Assembly: GCF_022809715.1 (NCBI RefSeq) | Contig: NZ_CP094459.1 | Coordinates: forward strand, 2,046,001 to 2,110,000 | Reading direction: 5' to 3' | DNA length: 64,000 nucleotides | Source of the DNA: Burkholderia pyrrocinia | Lineage (GTDB): Bacteria > Pseudomonadota > Gammaproteobacteria > Burkholderiales > Burkholderiaceae | Shown: positions 47,710-58,161 of the stretch, in pieces | How positions within the stretch are numbered: position 1 is the stretch's first letter | Layout of the letters: every line of letters begins with the position of its first letter | Made by a program: the position numbers and the translations under genes | Notes under the pieces: generated by a model | Seen by the model: only the letters and a program-made list of their open reading frames with translations | The model's database searches: none | Told to the model about the DNA's origin: nothing

Positions 47710-49053
47710 TTACTTCAGATCGTCTTCACGCGACCGGCTGCGGAACGCTTCGCGCGATGATCGCAGCACGTCGGTGCCCGACGCCGCGGCGGCCGGTGCC
47801 GCGCTCGCGGGTACGGCTGCCGACGGCGCGACAGCCGCCGGTGCGGACGCCGCATCGGGCGCGGTTGCGCCGGTGGACGTCGCGGCGTTTTGCCGCCCCT
47901 GCTCGACGAGCTTGTCGAGCGGCAGATACACGACGCTGTTGCCGCCCTTGTTGCCGACGAACACCTTCGTCGCGTTCGAATAGATTTCCTGCATCGTATC
48001 GAGGTACATCCGCTCGCGGATCACCGCCGGCGCCTTCGAGTACTGCGCGTAGACCTGCTTGAACCGATCGGCATCGCCTTCGGCTTCCGTGACCACGCGA
48101 TCGGAATACGCCTTCGCTTCGTCGACGAGCTTCGCGGCATCGCCCTGCGCCTTCGGCAGCAGGTCGTTTGCGTATGCCTGCGCGGCGCGCTTCGCGGCCT
48201 CGCGCTCGTCGCGCGCCTTCGCGACTTCACCGTAGGCGGCCTGCGTCTGCTCCGGCGCCGCGACGCTCTGCATCGTGACGGCCGTCACCTCGAGCCCCGA
48301 CTGGTAGCGGTCGAGATCGCGCTGAATCGCGGCGGAAAGCTGCCCGCGCAGCGCGTCGCGATCCTGGTTCAGCACGTCGGCCGCGCTGCGCGTACCGACG
48401 ATCGCACGCACCGCGGCCTGCGCGGCCTGCGACACGCTGCGCTCGGGATCGACGCTGCGGAACAGGTAATCGGTTGCCGAACGAATCCGGTACTGGACGA
48501 TGAAGCGCACGTCGACGATGTCGGCATCGCGCGTCAGCATTGCCGCTTCCTTCACGTTCGCGAGACGCACGACGTTGTTGCGGCCGATCTCGATCGATCG
48601 GACCTGCGACGTATCGACGATCTCGTGCGACGCGAACGGATACGGCGCGCGCCAGTGCACGCCCTGGCCGACCGTGCCCGACAGCTTGCCGAGCTGCAGT
48701 ACGACGCCCGTCTGGCCGTCCTGCACGACGAACAGCCCGCTGCCCGCGTAGACCGCGACCAGCACGCCGATCACGATGCCGACGCCGACCCGCGCAGCCC
48801 GTCCGTTGTCGGGACGGAAGCCGTTGCCGCCTTTGCCTCCGAAGAGGCCGCTCAGGCGGCGGTTGAAGTTGCGCCACATCTCGTCGAGATCGGGCGGACC
48901 TTCGCCGTCGCCGCCTTGCGGACGCTTCGATTCGTTCGCACGGGGACGGGATCCGTCTTTGCCATTGCCTTCGCCGCGTCCCCAGCGGGGATCGTTGATC
49001 GACAGCAAGGCGCGCATCCGCCGCCAGGTACTCCGCTCGTTGTATTCGTTCAC
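47710..49053 (-). CDS. hflK: FtsH protease activity modulator HflK
   Basis: A 447-residue SPFH protein, partner of HflC. A Gly/Asp-rich cytosolic N-terminus (GRGEGNGKDGSRPRANESKRP) precedes one membrane segment (about 87-110), the SPFH domain (about 110-290), a coiled coil, and an Ala/Pro-rich tail. The start is taken as GTG at 49053; an internal ATG giving MRALLSINDPRWG is a real alternative because neither has a strong ribosome site. It lies 47 bp after hflX in the same operon. Confidence 0.94.
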   Translation of the reverse strand: MNEYNERSTWRRMRALLSINDPRWGRGEGNGKDGSRPRANESKRPQGGDGEGPPDLDEMWRNFNRRLSGLFGGKGGNGFRPDNGRAARVGVGIVIGVLVAVYAGSGLFVVQDGQTGVVLQLGKLSGTVGQGVHWRAPYPFASHEIVDTSQVRSIEIGRNNVVRLANVKEAAMLTRDADIVDVRFIVQYRIRSATDYLFRSVDPERSVSQAAQAAVRAIVGTRSAADVLNQDRDALRGQLSAAIQRDLDRYQSGLEVTAVTMQSVAAPEQTQAAYGEVAKARDEREAAKRAAQAYANDLLPKAQGDAAKLVDEAKAYSDRVVTEAEGDADRFKQVYAQYSKAPAVIRERMYLDTMQEIYSNATKVFVGNKGGNSVVYLPLDKLVEQGRQNAATSTGATAPDAASAPAAVAPSAAVPASAAPAAAASGTDVLRSSREAFRSRSREDDLK

Positions 49054-49100
49054 CAGAGTTTGTTCACCAGATTAGACGCCGGCGAACCGGCCGGGACCGG

Positions 49101-50291
49101 TTAGCGCCCGTGTTCGGAAATCGTGCGGTCTTCGTGTGATTCAGCGGACGCGCCGTCGAGTGCGCCGTTGGGTAACATCGCGCTGGGAAGGTGTTCCGCG
49201 GAGGCAATCTCTGCGATGGCGGCACGCAACGCGTCAAGACCCTGACCGGTGCGTGCGCTCAAAAAGACGCGCGAAATATTACCATACTCGTCCCGCTCGA
49301 CCGCGTCGCCGCGGGCCGCCAGCTCGGGCACGGCGTCGATCTTGTTGAACACCAGCACCTGCCGGATCGTGTCCGCGCCGATCTCGTGCAGCACGCCGTT
49401 AACCTGCTCGATCTGCTCGAGCCTGACCGCACTCGATGCATCGACCACGTGCAGCAGCAGATCCGCGTGGATCGTTTCCTCGAGGGTCGCGCGAAACGCC
49501 GCGACGAGCTGGTGAGGCAGCTCGCGGATGAACCCGACCGTATCCGACACGACGATCTGGCCGACCTCGTCGCCGAGGTACACGCGCCGCGACGTCGTAT
49601 CGAGCGTGGCGAACAGCTGGTCGGCCGCGTAGGCCTGCGCTTTCGTCAGCGCATTGAACAGCGTCGACTTGCCCGCGTTCGTATAGCCGACCAGCGACAC
49701 CGACATCGTGCCGCTGCGCGCGCGCTGCCGGCGTTGCGTGCTGTGTTGCCGGCGCAGCCGGTCGAGCCGCGACTTCAGCATCTTGATGCGCTCGCCGATC
49801 AGCCGGCGGTCGGTTTCGAGCTGGGTTTCGCCGGGGCCGCGCAGGCCGATACCACCCTTTTGCCGTTCGAGGTGGGTCCAGGCGCGAATCAGCCGCGTCG
49901 ACAGGTATTGAAGCTGCGCGAGCTCGACCTGCAGCTTGCCTTCATGGCTGCGGGCGCGCTGCGCGAAGATATCGAGGATGAGGCTCGTGCGATCGACGAC
50001 CCGCCTGTTAAGTGCCCGCTCCAGATTACGTTGCTGGGCCGGCGCCAGTGCGTGGTTGAAGATGACGATTTCGACGTTGTGCGTGTCGCAGGCAAGCCGC
50101 AGTTCTTCGGCTTTGCCGCTGCCGATGAACATCGCGGCATCGGGACTGGCGCGACGACCTGTGAGGGTGACGGCGGGACGGGCCCCCGCGCTGGAGGCGA
50201 GAAGACTGAGTTCTTCGAGACTGGCTTCGAAATCGGTCTTGCCGAAATCGATGCCGACGAGCGCTGCGTTGATCAAATTATCGGGTGTCAA
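49101..50291 (-). CDS. hflX: ribosome-splitting GTPase HflX
   Basis: A 396-residue GTPase. The N-terminal HflX domain (VGIDFGKTDFEASLEELSLLASSAGA) and its coiled coil are followed by the G domain with G1 GYTNAGKST, G3 DTVGF and G4 NKID. HflX dissociates stalled or stressed 70S ribosomes. The start is TTG at 50291; a second TTG at 50276 would remove five residues, and neither has a strong Shine-Dalgarno, so start use is uncertain. It lies 57 bp after hfq, as in E. coli. Confidence 0.95.
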   Translation of the reverse strand: MTPDNLINAALVGIDFGKTDFEASLEELSLLASSAGARPAVTLTGRRASPDAAMFIGSGKAEELRLACDTHNVEIVIFNHALAPAQQRNLERALNRRVVDRTSLILDIFAQRARSHEGKLQVELAQLQYLSTRLIRAWTHLERQKGGIGLRGPGETQLETDRRLIGERIKMLKSRLDRLRRQHSTQRRQRARSGTMSVSLVGYTNAGKSTLFNALTKAQAYAADQLFATLDTTSRRVYLGDEVGQIVVSDTVGFIRELPHQLVAAFRATLEETIHADLLLHVVDASSAVRLEQIEQVNGVLHEIGADTIRQVLVFNKIDAVPELAARGDAVERDEYGNISRVFLSARTGQGLDALRAAIAEIASAEHLPSAMLPNGALDGASAESHEDRTISEHGR

Positions 50292-50348
50292 GATAAGGCG
50301 GCTGGCATCGGTCGCTCGCGGCGACCGGATGCCGGCCGCTGCGATAGG

Positions 50349-50588
50349 TTAGGACGAAGCTTCCGCGTCCGGGTGGAAATTCACCGGGCGCGCCGGCACG
50401 ACCGTCGAGATGGCGTGCTTGTAGACCATCTGGGTCACCGTATTACGGAGCAACACGACGTACTGGTCGAACGATTCAATGTTCCCTTGGAGCTTGATGC
50501 CGTTGACGAGGTAGATCGAAACGGGAACGTGCTCTTTGCGCAGTGCGTTCAAAAACGGGTCTTGTAACAATTGCCCTTTGTTGCTCAT
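50349..50588 (-). CDS. hfq: RNA chaperone Hfq
   Basis: A 79-residue Sm-like RNA chaperone that forms a hexamer and pairs small RNAs with mRNAs. The distal- and proximal-face residues are intact: [27 protein letters not shown] and the [10 protein letters not shown] motif. The C-terminal tail is short, as in beta-proteobacteria. The ATG at 50588 follows GGAG by 6 nt; the longer frame to 50600 lacks support. A TATAGT box on the minus strand (50663-50668) may be its own promoter. Confidence 0.97.
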
Positions 50589-50695
50589 GGCGTACTCCAT
50601 CTTTTTTTGCAGGTTGATCTGGATTGGCGGGGAAGAAAAAGAGATCCGGCGCCAATCGCTACACTATAGCCGATTTTGCCTGCCCCGCCCGTGGC

Positions 50696-50713
50696 ATAGG
50701 CCTTGCGGCCTAT
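50696..50713. repeat. 7-bp hairpin between der and hfq
   Basis: ATAGGCC and GGCCTAT with a TTGC loop lie 31 bp after the der stop. No T-run follows on the minus strand. It may mark the 3' end of the der transcript before the hfq promoter. Confidence 0.45.
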
Positions 50714-50743
50714 CCCTTGCGGGACGCGTGTAACAGGCGTGCT

Positions 50744-52081
50744 TCAGCCCTTGTCCGCGTACGGATTGTTCGACGAACGGAACTCTATGCGCAATGGAGT
50801 CCCGGTCAGCGAGAAAGTTTCGCGGAACCGGTTTTCCAGGTAGCGCTTGTACGTTTCCGTCACGGCGTCGAGCGCGTTGCCGTGGATCACGATGATCGGC
50901 GGATTCTGGCCGCCCTGGTGCGCGTAGCGCAGCTTCGGACGCACCGGGCCGCGACGACGCGGCTGCTGGAACTCGACGGCCTCGATCAGCGCGCGCGTGA
51001 GCTTCGGCGTCGGCAGCTTCGCCATCGCCGCCGCGTACGCGTCGTCGACCGAGCGCATCAGCGTGCCGATGCCCGTCTTCTTCGCGGCCGAAATGAAGTG
51101 CGATTTCGCGAAGTCGAGGAATTTCAGCTTACGGGTCAAATCCGCTTTCGCGCGATCGCGTGCGTGCTCGTCGAGCCCGTCCCACTTGTTGACGCCGATC
51201 ACGAGCGCGCGGCCCTGCTCGACGACGAAGCCGGCGATGTGCGCGTCCTGGTCGGAAATGTCCTGCTGCGCATCCAGCAGAAGAATGACGACATTAGCGT
51301 CGGAAATCGACTGCAGCGTCTTCACGACCGAGAACTTTTCGATCGCTTCGAACACCTTGCCGCGGCGCCGCAGGCCGGCCGTGTCGATCAGCGTGTATTT
51401 CTTGCCGTTGCGCTCGAAGTCGACGTAGATCGAATCGCGCGTGGTGCCCGGCATGTCGAACGCGATCACGCGGTCCTCGCCGATCAGCGCGTTCACGAGC
51501 GTCGACTTGCCGACGTTCGGCCGGCCGACGATCGCGATCTTGATGCCGCGCGACGGGTCGTTCTCGTCTTCCTCTTCGGGCTGGTCCCTGTATGCGACTT
51601 CCAGCGCCTCGTTGATCATGTCGGTCACGCCGTCGCCGTGCGCGGCCGAGATCGCGCGCGGGTCGCCGAGCCCGAGCTCGTAGAAGTCTGTCGCGACCGC
51701 CGTATACTTCATCCCCTCGGCCTTGTTGACGACGAGAAAGATCGGCCGGCCGGTCTTGCGCAGGTAGTCGGCGATCGACTTGTCCTGCGGCGCGAGCCCG
51801 TTGCGGCCGTCGACGATGAACACGACGACGTCGGCCTCTTCAACCGCCTGCCGCGTCTGGCGCGCCATCTCGTGCAGGATGCCGTCCTTCGCGACGGGTT
51901 CGAAGCCGCCCGTATCGACGACCAGGTACGGCCGCTCGCCGACGCGCCCTTCGCCGTAATGGCGATCGCGCGTCAGGCCCGGCAAGTCGGCAACCAGCGC
52001 ATCGCGCGAGCGCGTGAGCCGGTTGAACAGCGTGGATTTCCCCACATTGGGGCGCCCAACGAGGGCAATGACCGGTTTCAT
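50744..52081 (-). CDS. der: ribosome biogenesis GTPase Der (EngA)
   Basis: A 445-residue protein with two tandem GTPase domains, each with a [10 protein letters not shown]-loop (near 9-17 and 187-195), a KH-like C-terminal domain and a basic/NPYADKG tail. Der is needed for 50S subunit assembly. The arrangement bamB-der follows E. coli; here der is followed by hfq on the same strand. Confidence 0.97.
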   Translation of the reverse strand: MKPVIALVGRPNVGKSTLFNRLTRSRDALVADLPGLTRDRHYGEGRVGERPYLVVDTGGFEPVAKDGILHEMARQTRQAVEEADVVVFIVDGRNGLAPQDKSIADYLRKTGRPIFLVVNKAEGMKYTAVATDFYELGLGDPRAISAAHGDGVTDMINEALEVAYRDQPEEEDENDPSRGIKIAIVGRPNVGKSTLVNALIGEDRVIAFDMPGTTRDSIYVDFERNGKKYTLIDTAGLRRRGKVFEAIEKFSVVKTLQSISDANVVILLLDAQQDISDQDAHIAGFVVEQGRALVIGVNKWDGLDEHARDRAKADLTRKLKFLDFAKSHFISAAKKTGIGTLMRSVDDAYAAAMAKLPTPKLTRALIEAVEFQQPRRRGPVRPKLRYAHQGGQNPPIIVIHGNALDAVTETYKRYLENRFRETFSLTGTPLRIEFRSSNNPYADKG

Positions 52082-52328
52082 CTATGTTTTCTACGGTGAA
52101 GCGCAGCAGCGGGAGGCCCGCTGCTGCGGGCGGCTGCGCTGAATGAAAATATCACGAATTCGCGCCGCGCCGGATGCGCGCGCCGGGCGCGCGTTGCGCG
52201 CCGTCGTCTTTCGTCTCGAACTGCCTGTCAAATACCGAGCGGCCGGGAACACCGGCCGCCTTCATGTCGCGCGGCCAGGGCGCGCGGGACAAGCCCGCCG
52301 CACCGCGACCGCGCATGTTTCGTGCGCG
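52082..52328. other. bamB-der spacer with two hairpins
   Basis: This 247-bp gap contains an 11-bp perfect stem (GCAGCAGCGGG with CCCGCTGCTGC, 52103-52127) and an 8-bp stem (GCGGCCGG with CCGGCCGC, 52239-52259). Neither is followed by a T-run on the minus strand, so read-through from bamB into der is possible but probably reduced. Confidence 0.55.
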
Positions 52329-53474
52329 TCAGCGCGGACGGAATCCGTACAGGCCGCCGTCCTTCGTCTGCACGACGAGCGTATTGCCCGCGAGGACCGG
52401 TGCAGCCGTAATCGCGCTGCCGTCGGTCTTCATCCGCGCGATGAAGCTGCCGTCTTCGCGCGACAGGAAGTGCACGACGCCCTGGTAGTCGCCCATCACG
52501 AGCGCATGCCCGAGCAGGTACGGCACGCCGACGTCGCGGCTCTTCAGCTTGTCGTTGCGCCAGAGCTGGTTGCCCGACGCCGCGTCGTACGCCGTCACGA
52601 CCGACCAGTCGTCGCCGCCGGCGACCACCGAATCGTCCTGTGCGAGGCCGCTGCGGCTCGAGAACGCCTTTTCCCACAGCGGGCGGCCCGAGTTTGCATC
52701 GAAGCAGCCGAGCTGACCCTGGAACGTCACCGCGCAGGCTTCGGCGCCCACGAGCGTCGGCGGACCGCTGACGTCGTTGATGCGCTCGACTTCGGTCACG
52801 CCCTTCGGAAACGACACGGGCGTCTGCCAGAACGGCTCGCCCGTCTGCAGGTTGATCGCGACGAGACCGCCGCCCGGGAAGCCCGCCAGCACCGCCGCGT
52901 CGCCCGCGAACGTCATGCCGGCCGACACGCGCAGGTTCAGCGGCACCGCGCGGTTGCGGTAGTTCCACTTCTGCTCGCCCGTCTGCGCGTTGAAGGCGAT
53001 CACCTGCCCGTCGATCGTGCGGACGACCACGAGGCCGTTGCCGACGAGCGGCGGCGAGAAGATCTCGCCCTGCACGCTGGTCTTCCACAGTTGCTTGCCG
53101 TCCGGGCCCAGCACGAACACGCCGCCCTTCAGTGCGCCGACCGCGGTCAGGTTGCCGTCGCTGCCGACACCGGCCGACAGGTCCGAATCGACCTTCGAGC
53201 GCCAGACCGTCTGGCCCGTCTTCGCGTCGATCTTCTCGACCGAACCGTTTTCGCCCGCCGCATAGACGGCGTCGCCAACGGCCACCGGCGAGAACAGGTA
53301 GCGTCCGCCCTTGCCGACGCTCGCCTTCCAGACCTGTTGCACGTCCATCACGGGCTTGAACTCGGTGAGCGGCGTCGGCACGCGGCGCGCATCCTTCGAC
53401 GACGAGCAGGCCGCCAATGCCAGGACAGCCGCCGCGCAGGCAACGGGCACAGCGTAACGTTTCAGCAAATTCAT
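52329..53474 (-). CDS. bamB: outer membrane assembly lipoprotein BamB
   Basis: A 381-residue lipoprotein of the BAM complex. The lipobox LAACS places the lipidated Cys at residue 23. Eight WD/PQQ-like repeats make a beta propeller (for example GQTVWRSKVDSDL, KQLWKTSVQGEIFS, GEQKWNYRNR, GNQLWRNDKLKS). It binds BamA POTRA domains in the periplasm. It starts 41 bp after yfgM ends. Confidence 0.97.
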   Translation of the reverse strand: MNLLKRYAVPVACAAAVLALAACSSSKDARRVPTPLTEFKPVMDVQQVWKASVGKGGRYLFSPVAVGDAVYAAGENGSVEKIDAKTGQTVWRSKVDSDLSAGVGSDGNLTAVGALKGGVFVLGPDGKQLWKTSVQGEIFSPPLVGNGLVVVRTIDGQVIAFNAQTGEQKWNYRNRAVPLNLRVSAGMTFAGDAAVLAGFPGGGLVAINLQTGEPFWQTPVSFPKGVTEVERINDVSGPPTLVGAEACAVTFQGQLGCFDANSGRPLWEKAFSSRSGLAQDDSVVAGGDDWSVVTAYDAASGNQLWRNDKLKSRDVGVPYLLGHALVMGDYQGVVHFLSREDGSFIARMKTDGSAITAAPVLAGNTLVVQTKDGGLYGFRPR

Positions 53475-53515
53475 CGGTTAGCGAAGCAGAGTTAAGAGGT
53501 TGAGGGGACCGGTGT

Positions 53516-54145
53516 TCAGCCGCCGAGCGCGTCCAGCTTGAACTGCACGAGCTGGCGCGCGGACTGGTCGTCCTTCGACAGGCCGTCGAGCGCCAGCTTG
53601 TAAGCGGCGCGCGCATCGTCGGTCTTGCCTTGCGCGGCAAGCAGATCGCCGCGGCGATCGGCCACGAGGCCCTTGAATGCATCGAGCGGCGTACCCGACA
53701 GCAGCGCGAGGCCCGCGTCGTATGCCTTCTCGTCGAGCAGCAGCGATGCGAGACGCAGCTTCGCGATCTGCTTGTACTCGTCGTCCTTGGCGTGATCGAC
53801 GGCCCATTGCAGCTGCGCCTTCGCGCCTGCGGAGTCGCCGGCCGCGTACAGCACCTTCGCGGCCGCGAGCGCCGTCATCTGCGCATACGGCGTACTGCCG
53901 AACTTGTCTTCCATGTCGGCGGCCGCGCGAGCCATCGTCGCCTTGTCGTTCGCGGCGGCGGCCTTCTGGACTTGCTCGTACAGCCCGGACGCCTCGGCAG
54001 CCTGACGGCGCTGCCAGTAGTTCCAGCCGTTGAAACCGGCCGCGACGACGAGCGCCGCGAGCACGATCCACGTGGTCAGGTTGCCCCAGCGGGCCCACCA
54101 CGCCTTGACACTTTCAATCGATTCTTGTTCGTCGTGATAACTCAT
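53516..54145 (-). CDS. yfgM: YfgM-like ancillary SecYEG translocon subunit
   Basis: A 209-residue membrane protein. A short cytosolic N-terminus (DEQESIESVKAWWARWGN) precedes one membrane segment (about 23-42), then a periplasmic tetratricopeptide-like domain rich in Ala helices. E. coli YfgM joins PpiD at the Sec translocon and passes clients to periplasmic chaperones. Its position between hisS and bamB is conserved with E. coli, where bamB and yfgM are also adjacent. Confidence 0.93.
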   Translation of the reverse strand: MSYHDEQESIESVKAWWARWGNLTTWIVLAALVVAAGFNGWNYWQRRQAAEASGLYEQVQKAAAANDKATMARAAADMEDKFGSTPYAQMTALAAAKVLYAAGDSAGAKAQLQWAVDHAKDDEYKQIAKLRLASLLLDEKAYDAGLALLSGTPLDAFKGLVADRRGDLLAAQGKTDDARAAYKLALDGLSKDDQSARQLVQFKLDALGG

Positions 54146-54200
54146 CGGCGAGCGATTCCTTCCTGTTCAGGCCTTTCTTGTCGAGCGATTGCCAGCGCGA

Positions 54201-55541
54201 TCAGTCGTCGCCGTCTTCGGCGGATGCAACCATCGCATTGATTAGGAATTCGGTCAAGCTTTCGACCGGTACGGTCTGCTGAACGTTCTTTTCCCCGTCT
54301 TCGCCTGCACCGCGCAGTGCTTTCACGCCCACCGTGCCGTTCGCGACCTCTTCTTCGCCGAAGATCACCGCGAATGCCGCGCCGCTTGCATCGGCCCGCT
54401 TCATCTGCGACTTGAAGCTCGCCGGCGCGCCGTCGGCGCTGCAGTGGAAGATCACGTCGAGGCCCGTGTCGCGCAGGCGCTCCGCCGCGATGAACGCCTG
54501 TTCGCGGGCGGTCTCGCCCTGGTGCACGACGTACACGTCGACGCCTTCCTGCTCGGGCGCCAGATCCTCTTCCTTCAGCAGTTCGAGGATGCGCTCGATG
54601 CCCATCGCCCAGCCGCACGCGGCGGTCGGCTTGCCGCCGAGCTGCTCGATCAGCGGATCGTAGCGGCCGCCGGCCGCGACCGTGCCCTGCGCGCCGAGCT
54701 TGTCCGTCACCCACTCGAACACGGTCAGGTTGTAGTAGTCGAGGCCGCGCACGAGACGCGGGTTGATCTTGAACGGAATGTTGTTCGCGAGCAGCAGGCG
54801 CTGCAGCCCCTCGAAGTGCGCGCGCGATTCGTCGCCGAGGAAGTCGATCAGCTTCGGCGCATTCTGCGCGATCTCCTGCAGCGCGGGATTCTTCGTGTCG
54901 AGCACGCGCAGCGGGTTCGTATACAGGCGGCGCTGCGCTTCGGCGTCGAGCGCGTCGACGTGCTGCTCGAGATACTTGATCAGCTCGACGCGGTGCGCGG
55001 CGCGTTCTTCGGCGAGGCCGAGCGAGTTGATCTCGAGCTTGATGCCGGTCAGGCCGAGGTCGTCCCACAGGCGCTGGCACATCATGATGATCTCGGCATC
55101 CGCATCGGGCCCCGCGAAGCCGAGCGCCTCGACGCCGACCTGGTGGAACTGGCGGTAGCGGCCGCGCTGCGGACGCTCGTGGCGGAACATCGGGCCGATG
55201 TACCACAGGCGCTTCGGGCCGTCGTACAGCATGTTGTGCTCGATCGACGCGCGCACGACGGCCGCGGTGTTTTCCGGGCGCATCGTCAGGTTCTCGCCGT
55301 TCAGCGCGTCGGTGAAGCTGTACATCTCCTTCTCGACGATGTCGGTAACTTCGCCGATGCCGCGCGTGAAGAGCTGCGTGTGTTCGACGATCGGCGTGCG
55401 GATGTTCTGGTAGCCGTATGCGCGCAGCAGCGATTTCACGGTGGCTTCGAAGAATTCCCACAGGCCGGCATCCTGCGGAAGGATGTCGTTCATGCCCTTG
55501 ACGCCGGTGAGCTTCTCGATCTTGCGTTTCTGTTCAGTCAT
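54201..55541 (-). CDS. hisS: histidyl-tRNA synthetase HisS
   Basis: A 446-residue class II synthetase. Motif 2 is [17 protein letters not shown], the histidine A motif is [13 protein letters not shown], and motif 3 is [12 protein letters not shown]. The anticodon-binding domain occupies about 330-425, followed by a Lys/Glu-rich C-terminal end. It starts 16 bp after ispG. HisZ at 45318 is its non-synthetase paralogue. Confidence 0.97.
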   Translation of the reverse strand: MTEQKRKIEKLTGVKGMNDILPQDAGLWEFFEATVKSLLRAYGYQNIRTPIVEHTQLFTRGIGEVTDIVEKEMYSFTDALNGENLTMRPENTAAVVRASIEHNMLYDGPKRLWYIGPMFRHERPQRGRYRQFHQVGVEALGFAGPDADAEIIMMCQRLWDDLGLTGIKLEINSLGLAEERAAHRVELIKYLEQHVDALDAEAQRRLYTNPLRVLDTKNPALQEIAQNAPKLIDFLGDESRAHFEGLQRLLLANNIPFKINPRLVRGLDYYNLTVFEWVTDKLGAQGTVAAGGRYDPLIEQLGGKPTAACGWAMGIERILELLKEEDLAPEQEGVDVYVVHQGETAREQAFIAAERLRDTGLDVIFHCSADGAPASFKSQMKRADASGAAFAVIFGEEEVANGTVGVKALRGAGEDGEKNVQQTVPVESLTEFLINAMVASAEDGDD

Positions 55542-55557
55542 CGTGTGTGTTGACGAA

Positions 55558-56865
55558 TTAGTTCACTGCCGCGTCGGCGCGGCCATAGTTGCGTGCGACG
55601 TAGTCGCTGACGATCTGCTGGAATTCCTCGGCGATCCGCTCGCCGCGCAGCGTCTTGACCTTCTCGCCGTCGACGAAGACGGGCGCGGCCGGGTTTTCGC
55701 CCGAACCCGGCAGGCTGATGCCGATGTTCGCGTGCTTCGATTCGCCCGGGCCGTTGACGATGCAGCCCATCACCGCGACGTTCATCTTCTCGACGCCCGG
55801 GTACTCCTTGCGCCAGACCGGCATCTGCTCGCGCAGGTAGGTCTGGATCTGCATCGCGAGTTCCTGGAACAGCGTGCTCGTCGTACGGCCGCAGCCCGGG
55901 CACGCGATCACCATCGGCGCGAACGAGCGCAGGCCCATCGTCTGCAGGATTTCCTGGCCGACGATCACCTCGCCCGTGCGCGACGCGCCCGGTTCCGGCG
56001 TCAGCGAGATGCGGATCGTGTCGCCGATCCCTTCCTGCAGCAGCACGCCGAGCGCAGCCGTCGATGCGACGATGCCCTTCGAGCCCATGCCGGCCTCGGT
56101 CAGCCCGAGGTGCAACGCGAAGCCGCAGCGGCGGCCGAGTTCGCGGTACACGGCAATCAGGTCCTGCACGCCGCTGACCTTGCACGACAGCACGATGCGG
56201 TCGCGGCCGAGACCCAGCTCGACTGCACGCTCGGCCGAGCCGATCGCCGACTGGATCAGCGCCTCGTACATCACGCTTTGCGCGTCCCACGGCTGCGAGC
56301 GCGCGCCGTTCTCGTCCATCATGCGCGCGAGCAGGTCCTGGTCGAGACTGCCCCAGTTCACACCGATCCGCACCGGCTTGTCGTACTTGGCCGCGGCCTC
56401 GATCATCTGCGCGAACTGCGTATCGCGCTTCGCGCCCTGACCGACGTTGCCGGGGTTGATCCGGTACTTCGACAGCGACTCCGCGCAGCCCGGGTAGTCG
56501 CGCAGCAGCAAGTGGCCGTTGTAGTGGAAATCGCCGACGAGCGGTACGGTCACGCCCATCCGGTCGAGCTGCTCGCGGACCGCCGGCACGGCAGCCGCGG
56601 CCTCGGGCGTGTTGACCGTGATGCGCACCAGTTCCGAGCCCGCGTTCGCGAGCTCCTTGATCTGGATTGCCGTGCCGATCGCGTCGGCCGTGTCGGTATT
56701 CGTCATCGACTGCACGCGCACCGGCGCGTCGCCGCCGATCGTCACGAGCTGCCCGCCCCAGCGGACATCCACCGCATGCGACACGCGGCGGGGCTGATGC
56801 CCGCCGAACACCGGCTCGGTTGAACAAATCTGACTGCTGCGTGGGGATTGAGCTTCGGATTGCAT
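55558..56865 (-). CDS. ispG: 4-hydroxy-3-methylbut-2-en-1-yl diphosphate synthase IspG
   Basis: A 435-residue iron-sulfur enzyme of the MEP isoprenoid pathway, converting MEcPP to HMBPP. The TIM-barrel domain starts at [12 protein letters not shown], and the C-terminal domain binds 4Fe-4S through CPGCGR and [10 protein letters not shown] (three Cys and one Glu). A large insertion between the domains is the usual extended Burkholderia form. The ATG at 56865 is preferred because it starts the family [12 protein letters not shown]; an ATG at 56877 would add four residues. It is separated from rodZ by two hairpins. Confidence 0.96.
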   Translation of the reverse strand: MQSEAQSPRSSQICSTEPVFGGHQPRRVSHAVDVRWGGQLVTIGGDAPVRVQSMTNTDTADAIGTAIQIKELANAGSELVRITVNTPEAAAAVPAVREQLDRMGVTVPLVGDFHYNGHLLLRDYPGCAESLSKYRINPGNVGQGAKRDTQFAQMIEAAAKYDKPVRIGVNWGSLDQDLLARMMDENGARSQPWDAQSVMYEALIQSAIGSAERAVELGLGRDRIVLSCKVSGVQDLIAVYRELGRRCGFALHLGLTEAGMGSKGIVASTAALGVLLQEGIGDTIRISLTPEPGASRTGEVIVGQEILQTMGLRSFAPMVIACPGCGRTTSTLFQELAMQIQTYLREQMPVWRKEYPGVEKMNVAVMGCIVNGPGESKHANIGISLPGSGENPAAPVFVDGEKVKTLRGERIAEEFQQIVSDYVARNYGRADAAVN

Positions 56866-56887
56866 CGATAGATCCATTTACGCGGAA

Positions 56888-56906
56888 TGCGCCGCAACGC
56901 GGCGCA
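56888..56906. repeat. hairpin in the ispG leader
   Basis: TGCGCCGC and GCGGCGCA form an 8-bp perfect stem around AAC, 22 bp upstream of ispG on the minus strand and just after the rodZ terminator. It could modulate ispG translation. Confidence 0.5.
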
Positions 56907-56913
56907 TGAATTG

Positions 56914-56973
56914 AAAAAGCGCCGTGTCCTCACGGCCTGCCGATATCGACGACAGGCCTTCGCCACGGCGCTT
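56914..56973 (-). terminator. branched terminator between rodZ and ispG
   Basis: The outer 10-bp stem (AAGCGCCGTG with CACGGCGCTT) encloses a second stem (GGCCTG with CAGGCC), and the plus-strand A5 gives a T-run on the minus strand. It starts 5 bp after the rodZ stop. The nested design is larger than a usual intrinsic terminator. Confidence 0.75.
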
Positions 56974-56977
56974 GACG

Positions 56978-57997
56978 TCAGGGCAACGTGAACCGCGCCA
57001 CATTACCCCGCGCTGCCGAATATTTTGCCGGATCGACAGGTTTTCCGTCGAACGCGACCGCGTCGAGGCCTGCCTTGTTGCCGATCGTGACCTTGAACGG
57101 CCCGTCGCCGGCGACCTGCTTCGTCTCGCCGGCCCGCACCAGTGCCGAGAACAGCTCCTTGCCGTTCTTGTCGCGCACGCTGAACCAGCAATCCTGCTTG
57201 ACCTTCAGTTCGACCATCGACTGGCCAGCCGCAACCACGACGCTCGCCGGCTCGGCCGGCGCAGCGGCACTCGCGGCCGTCGCTGCCACGACAGGTTGCG
57301 ATGCAGCCGACGCCGCGACCGGTGTCACGGGCGCCGGGACAGCAGACGCAATCGCCTGCGCCGGGGCGGCGGATGCAGCGGCCGGGGCCGGAACCTCATT
57401 GGCTGCTACGACCGACGCGCCGCTCGCGGCCGCCTCTTCGACGGAAGACGACGATGCCGCCGACGCGCTCGCAGCCGACGCATGTTCCGCGTCGCCGCCC
57501 TTGAAGCGCGCGAGCAGGCTCGACGAATCGCCGCCAGTGTGCCACATCAGTACGGCAACCACCGCGACGACGACGATCGCCGTTCCCCACAGCCACGGGT
57601 GGTGGTGCGAAGAGCCGCCCAGCGGGATCGACACGCGGCCGCGCGGCAGATCCGTCCCCGACGATGCGGGCATCGACAGATCGACTTCCGGCACCCCGCG
57701 CTCGCGGCGCAGCGCCTGCGCGAACGGTTCCGGATCGACGCCGAGCATCTTCGCGTAGCTGCGCACGACACCGAGCGCGAACGTCACGCCAGGCAAATGA
57801 CTGATGTCGCCGGCCTCGAGCGCCCGGAGCTTCTGCGGTGCGACCTTGAGCCGCGCCGATACGTCGTCGACCGTCCAGCCCTTTGTCTCCCGAAGCTGCG
57901 CCAGCCGGCTGCCGACCGCCGCCAGCGATTCCAGTCCCGCCGGTGCCGGTCTTGCGGCATTCGTCTCTGCGCCGTTAGTCGGCTGCGGCTCACTCAT
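56978..57997 (-). CDS. rodZ: cytoskeleton protein RodZ
   Basis: A 339-residue bitopic membrane protein. The N-terminal Cro/CI-type HTH (about 27-95, LRETKGWTVDDVSARLKVAPQKLRALE) binds MreB, a single membrane segment lies at about 135-153, an Ala/Ser/Pro-rich periplasmic linker runs from about 175 to 255, and a C-terminal DUF4115 domain covers about 262-339. RodZ links MreB to the wall-synthesis machinery. Order rlmN-rodZ-ispG is the same as in E. coli. Confidence 0.94.
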   Translation of the reverse strand: MSEPQPTNGAETNAARPAPAGLESLAAVGSRLAQLRETKGWTVDDVSARLKVAPQKLRALEAGDISHLPGVTFALGVVRSYAKMLGVDPEPFAQALRRERGVPEVDLSMPASSGTDLPRGRVSIPLGGSSHHHPWLWGTAIVVVAVVAVLMWHTGGDSSSLLARFKGGDAEHASAASASAASSSSVEEAAASGASVVAANEVPAPAAASAAPAQAIASAVPAPVTPVAASAASQPVVAATAASAAAPAEPASVVVAAGQSMVELKVKQDCWFSVRDKNGKELFSALVRAGETKQVAGDGPFKVTIGNKAGLDAVAFDGKPVDPAKYSAARGNVARFTLP

Positions 57998-58161
57998 CCT
58001 TGTCCTCGCGTCGATTCTTCTTCACTGGCGGCCGCCGCCGGCTCCCGCCGGCCTGCACCCGCAACTGTTCATACCATGCGCGGCGCCGTGGCGCCGCGAC
58101 CGATCGCTATTCGCGTGTTGTACCGCCAAGAGGTTCGGGCATCCCCGGCTAGGCGCCCCCG

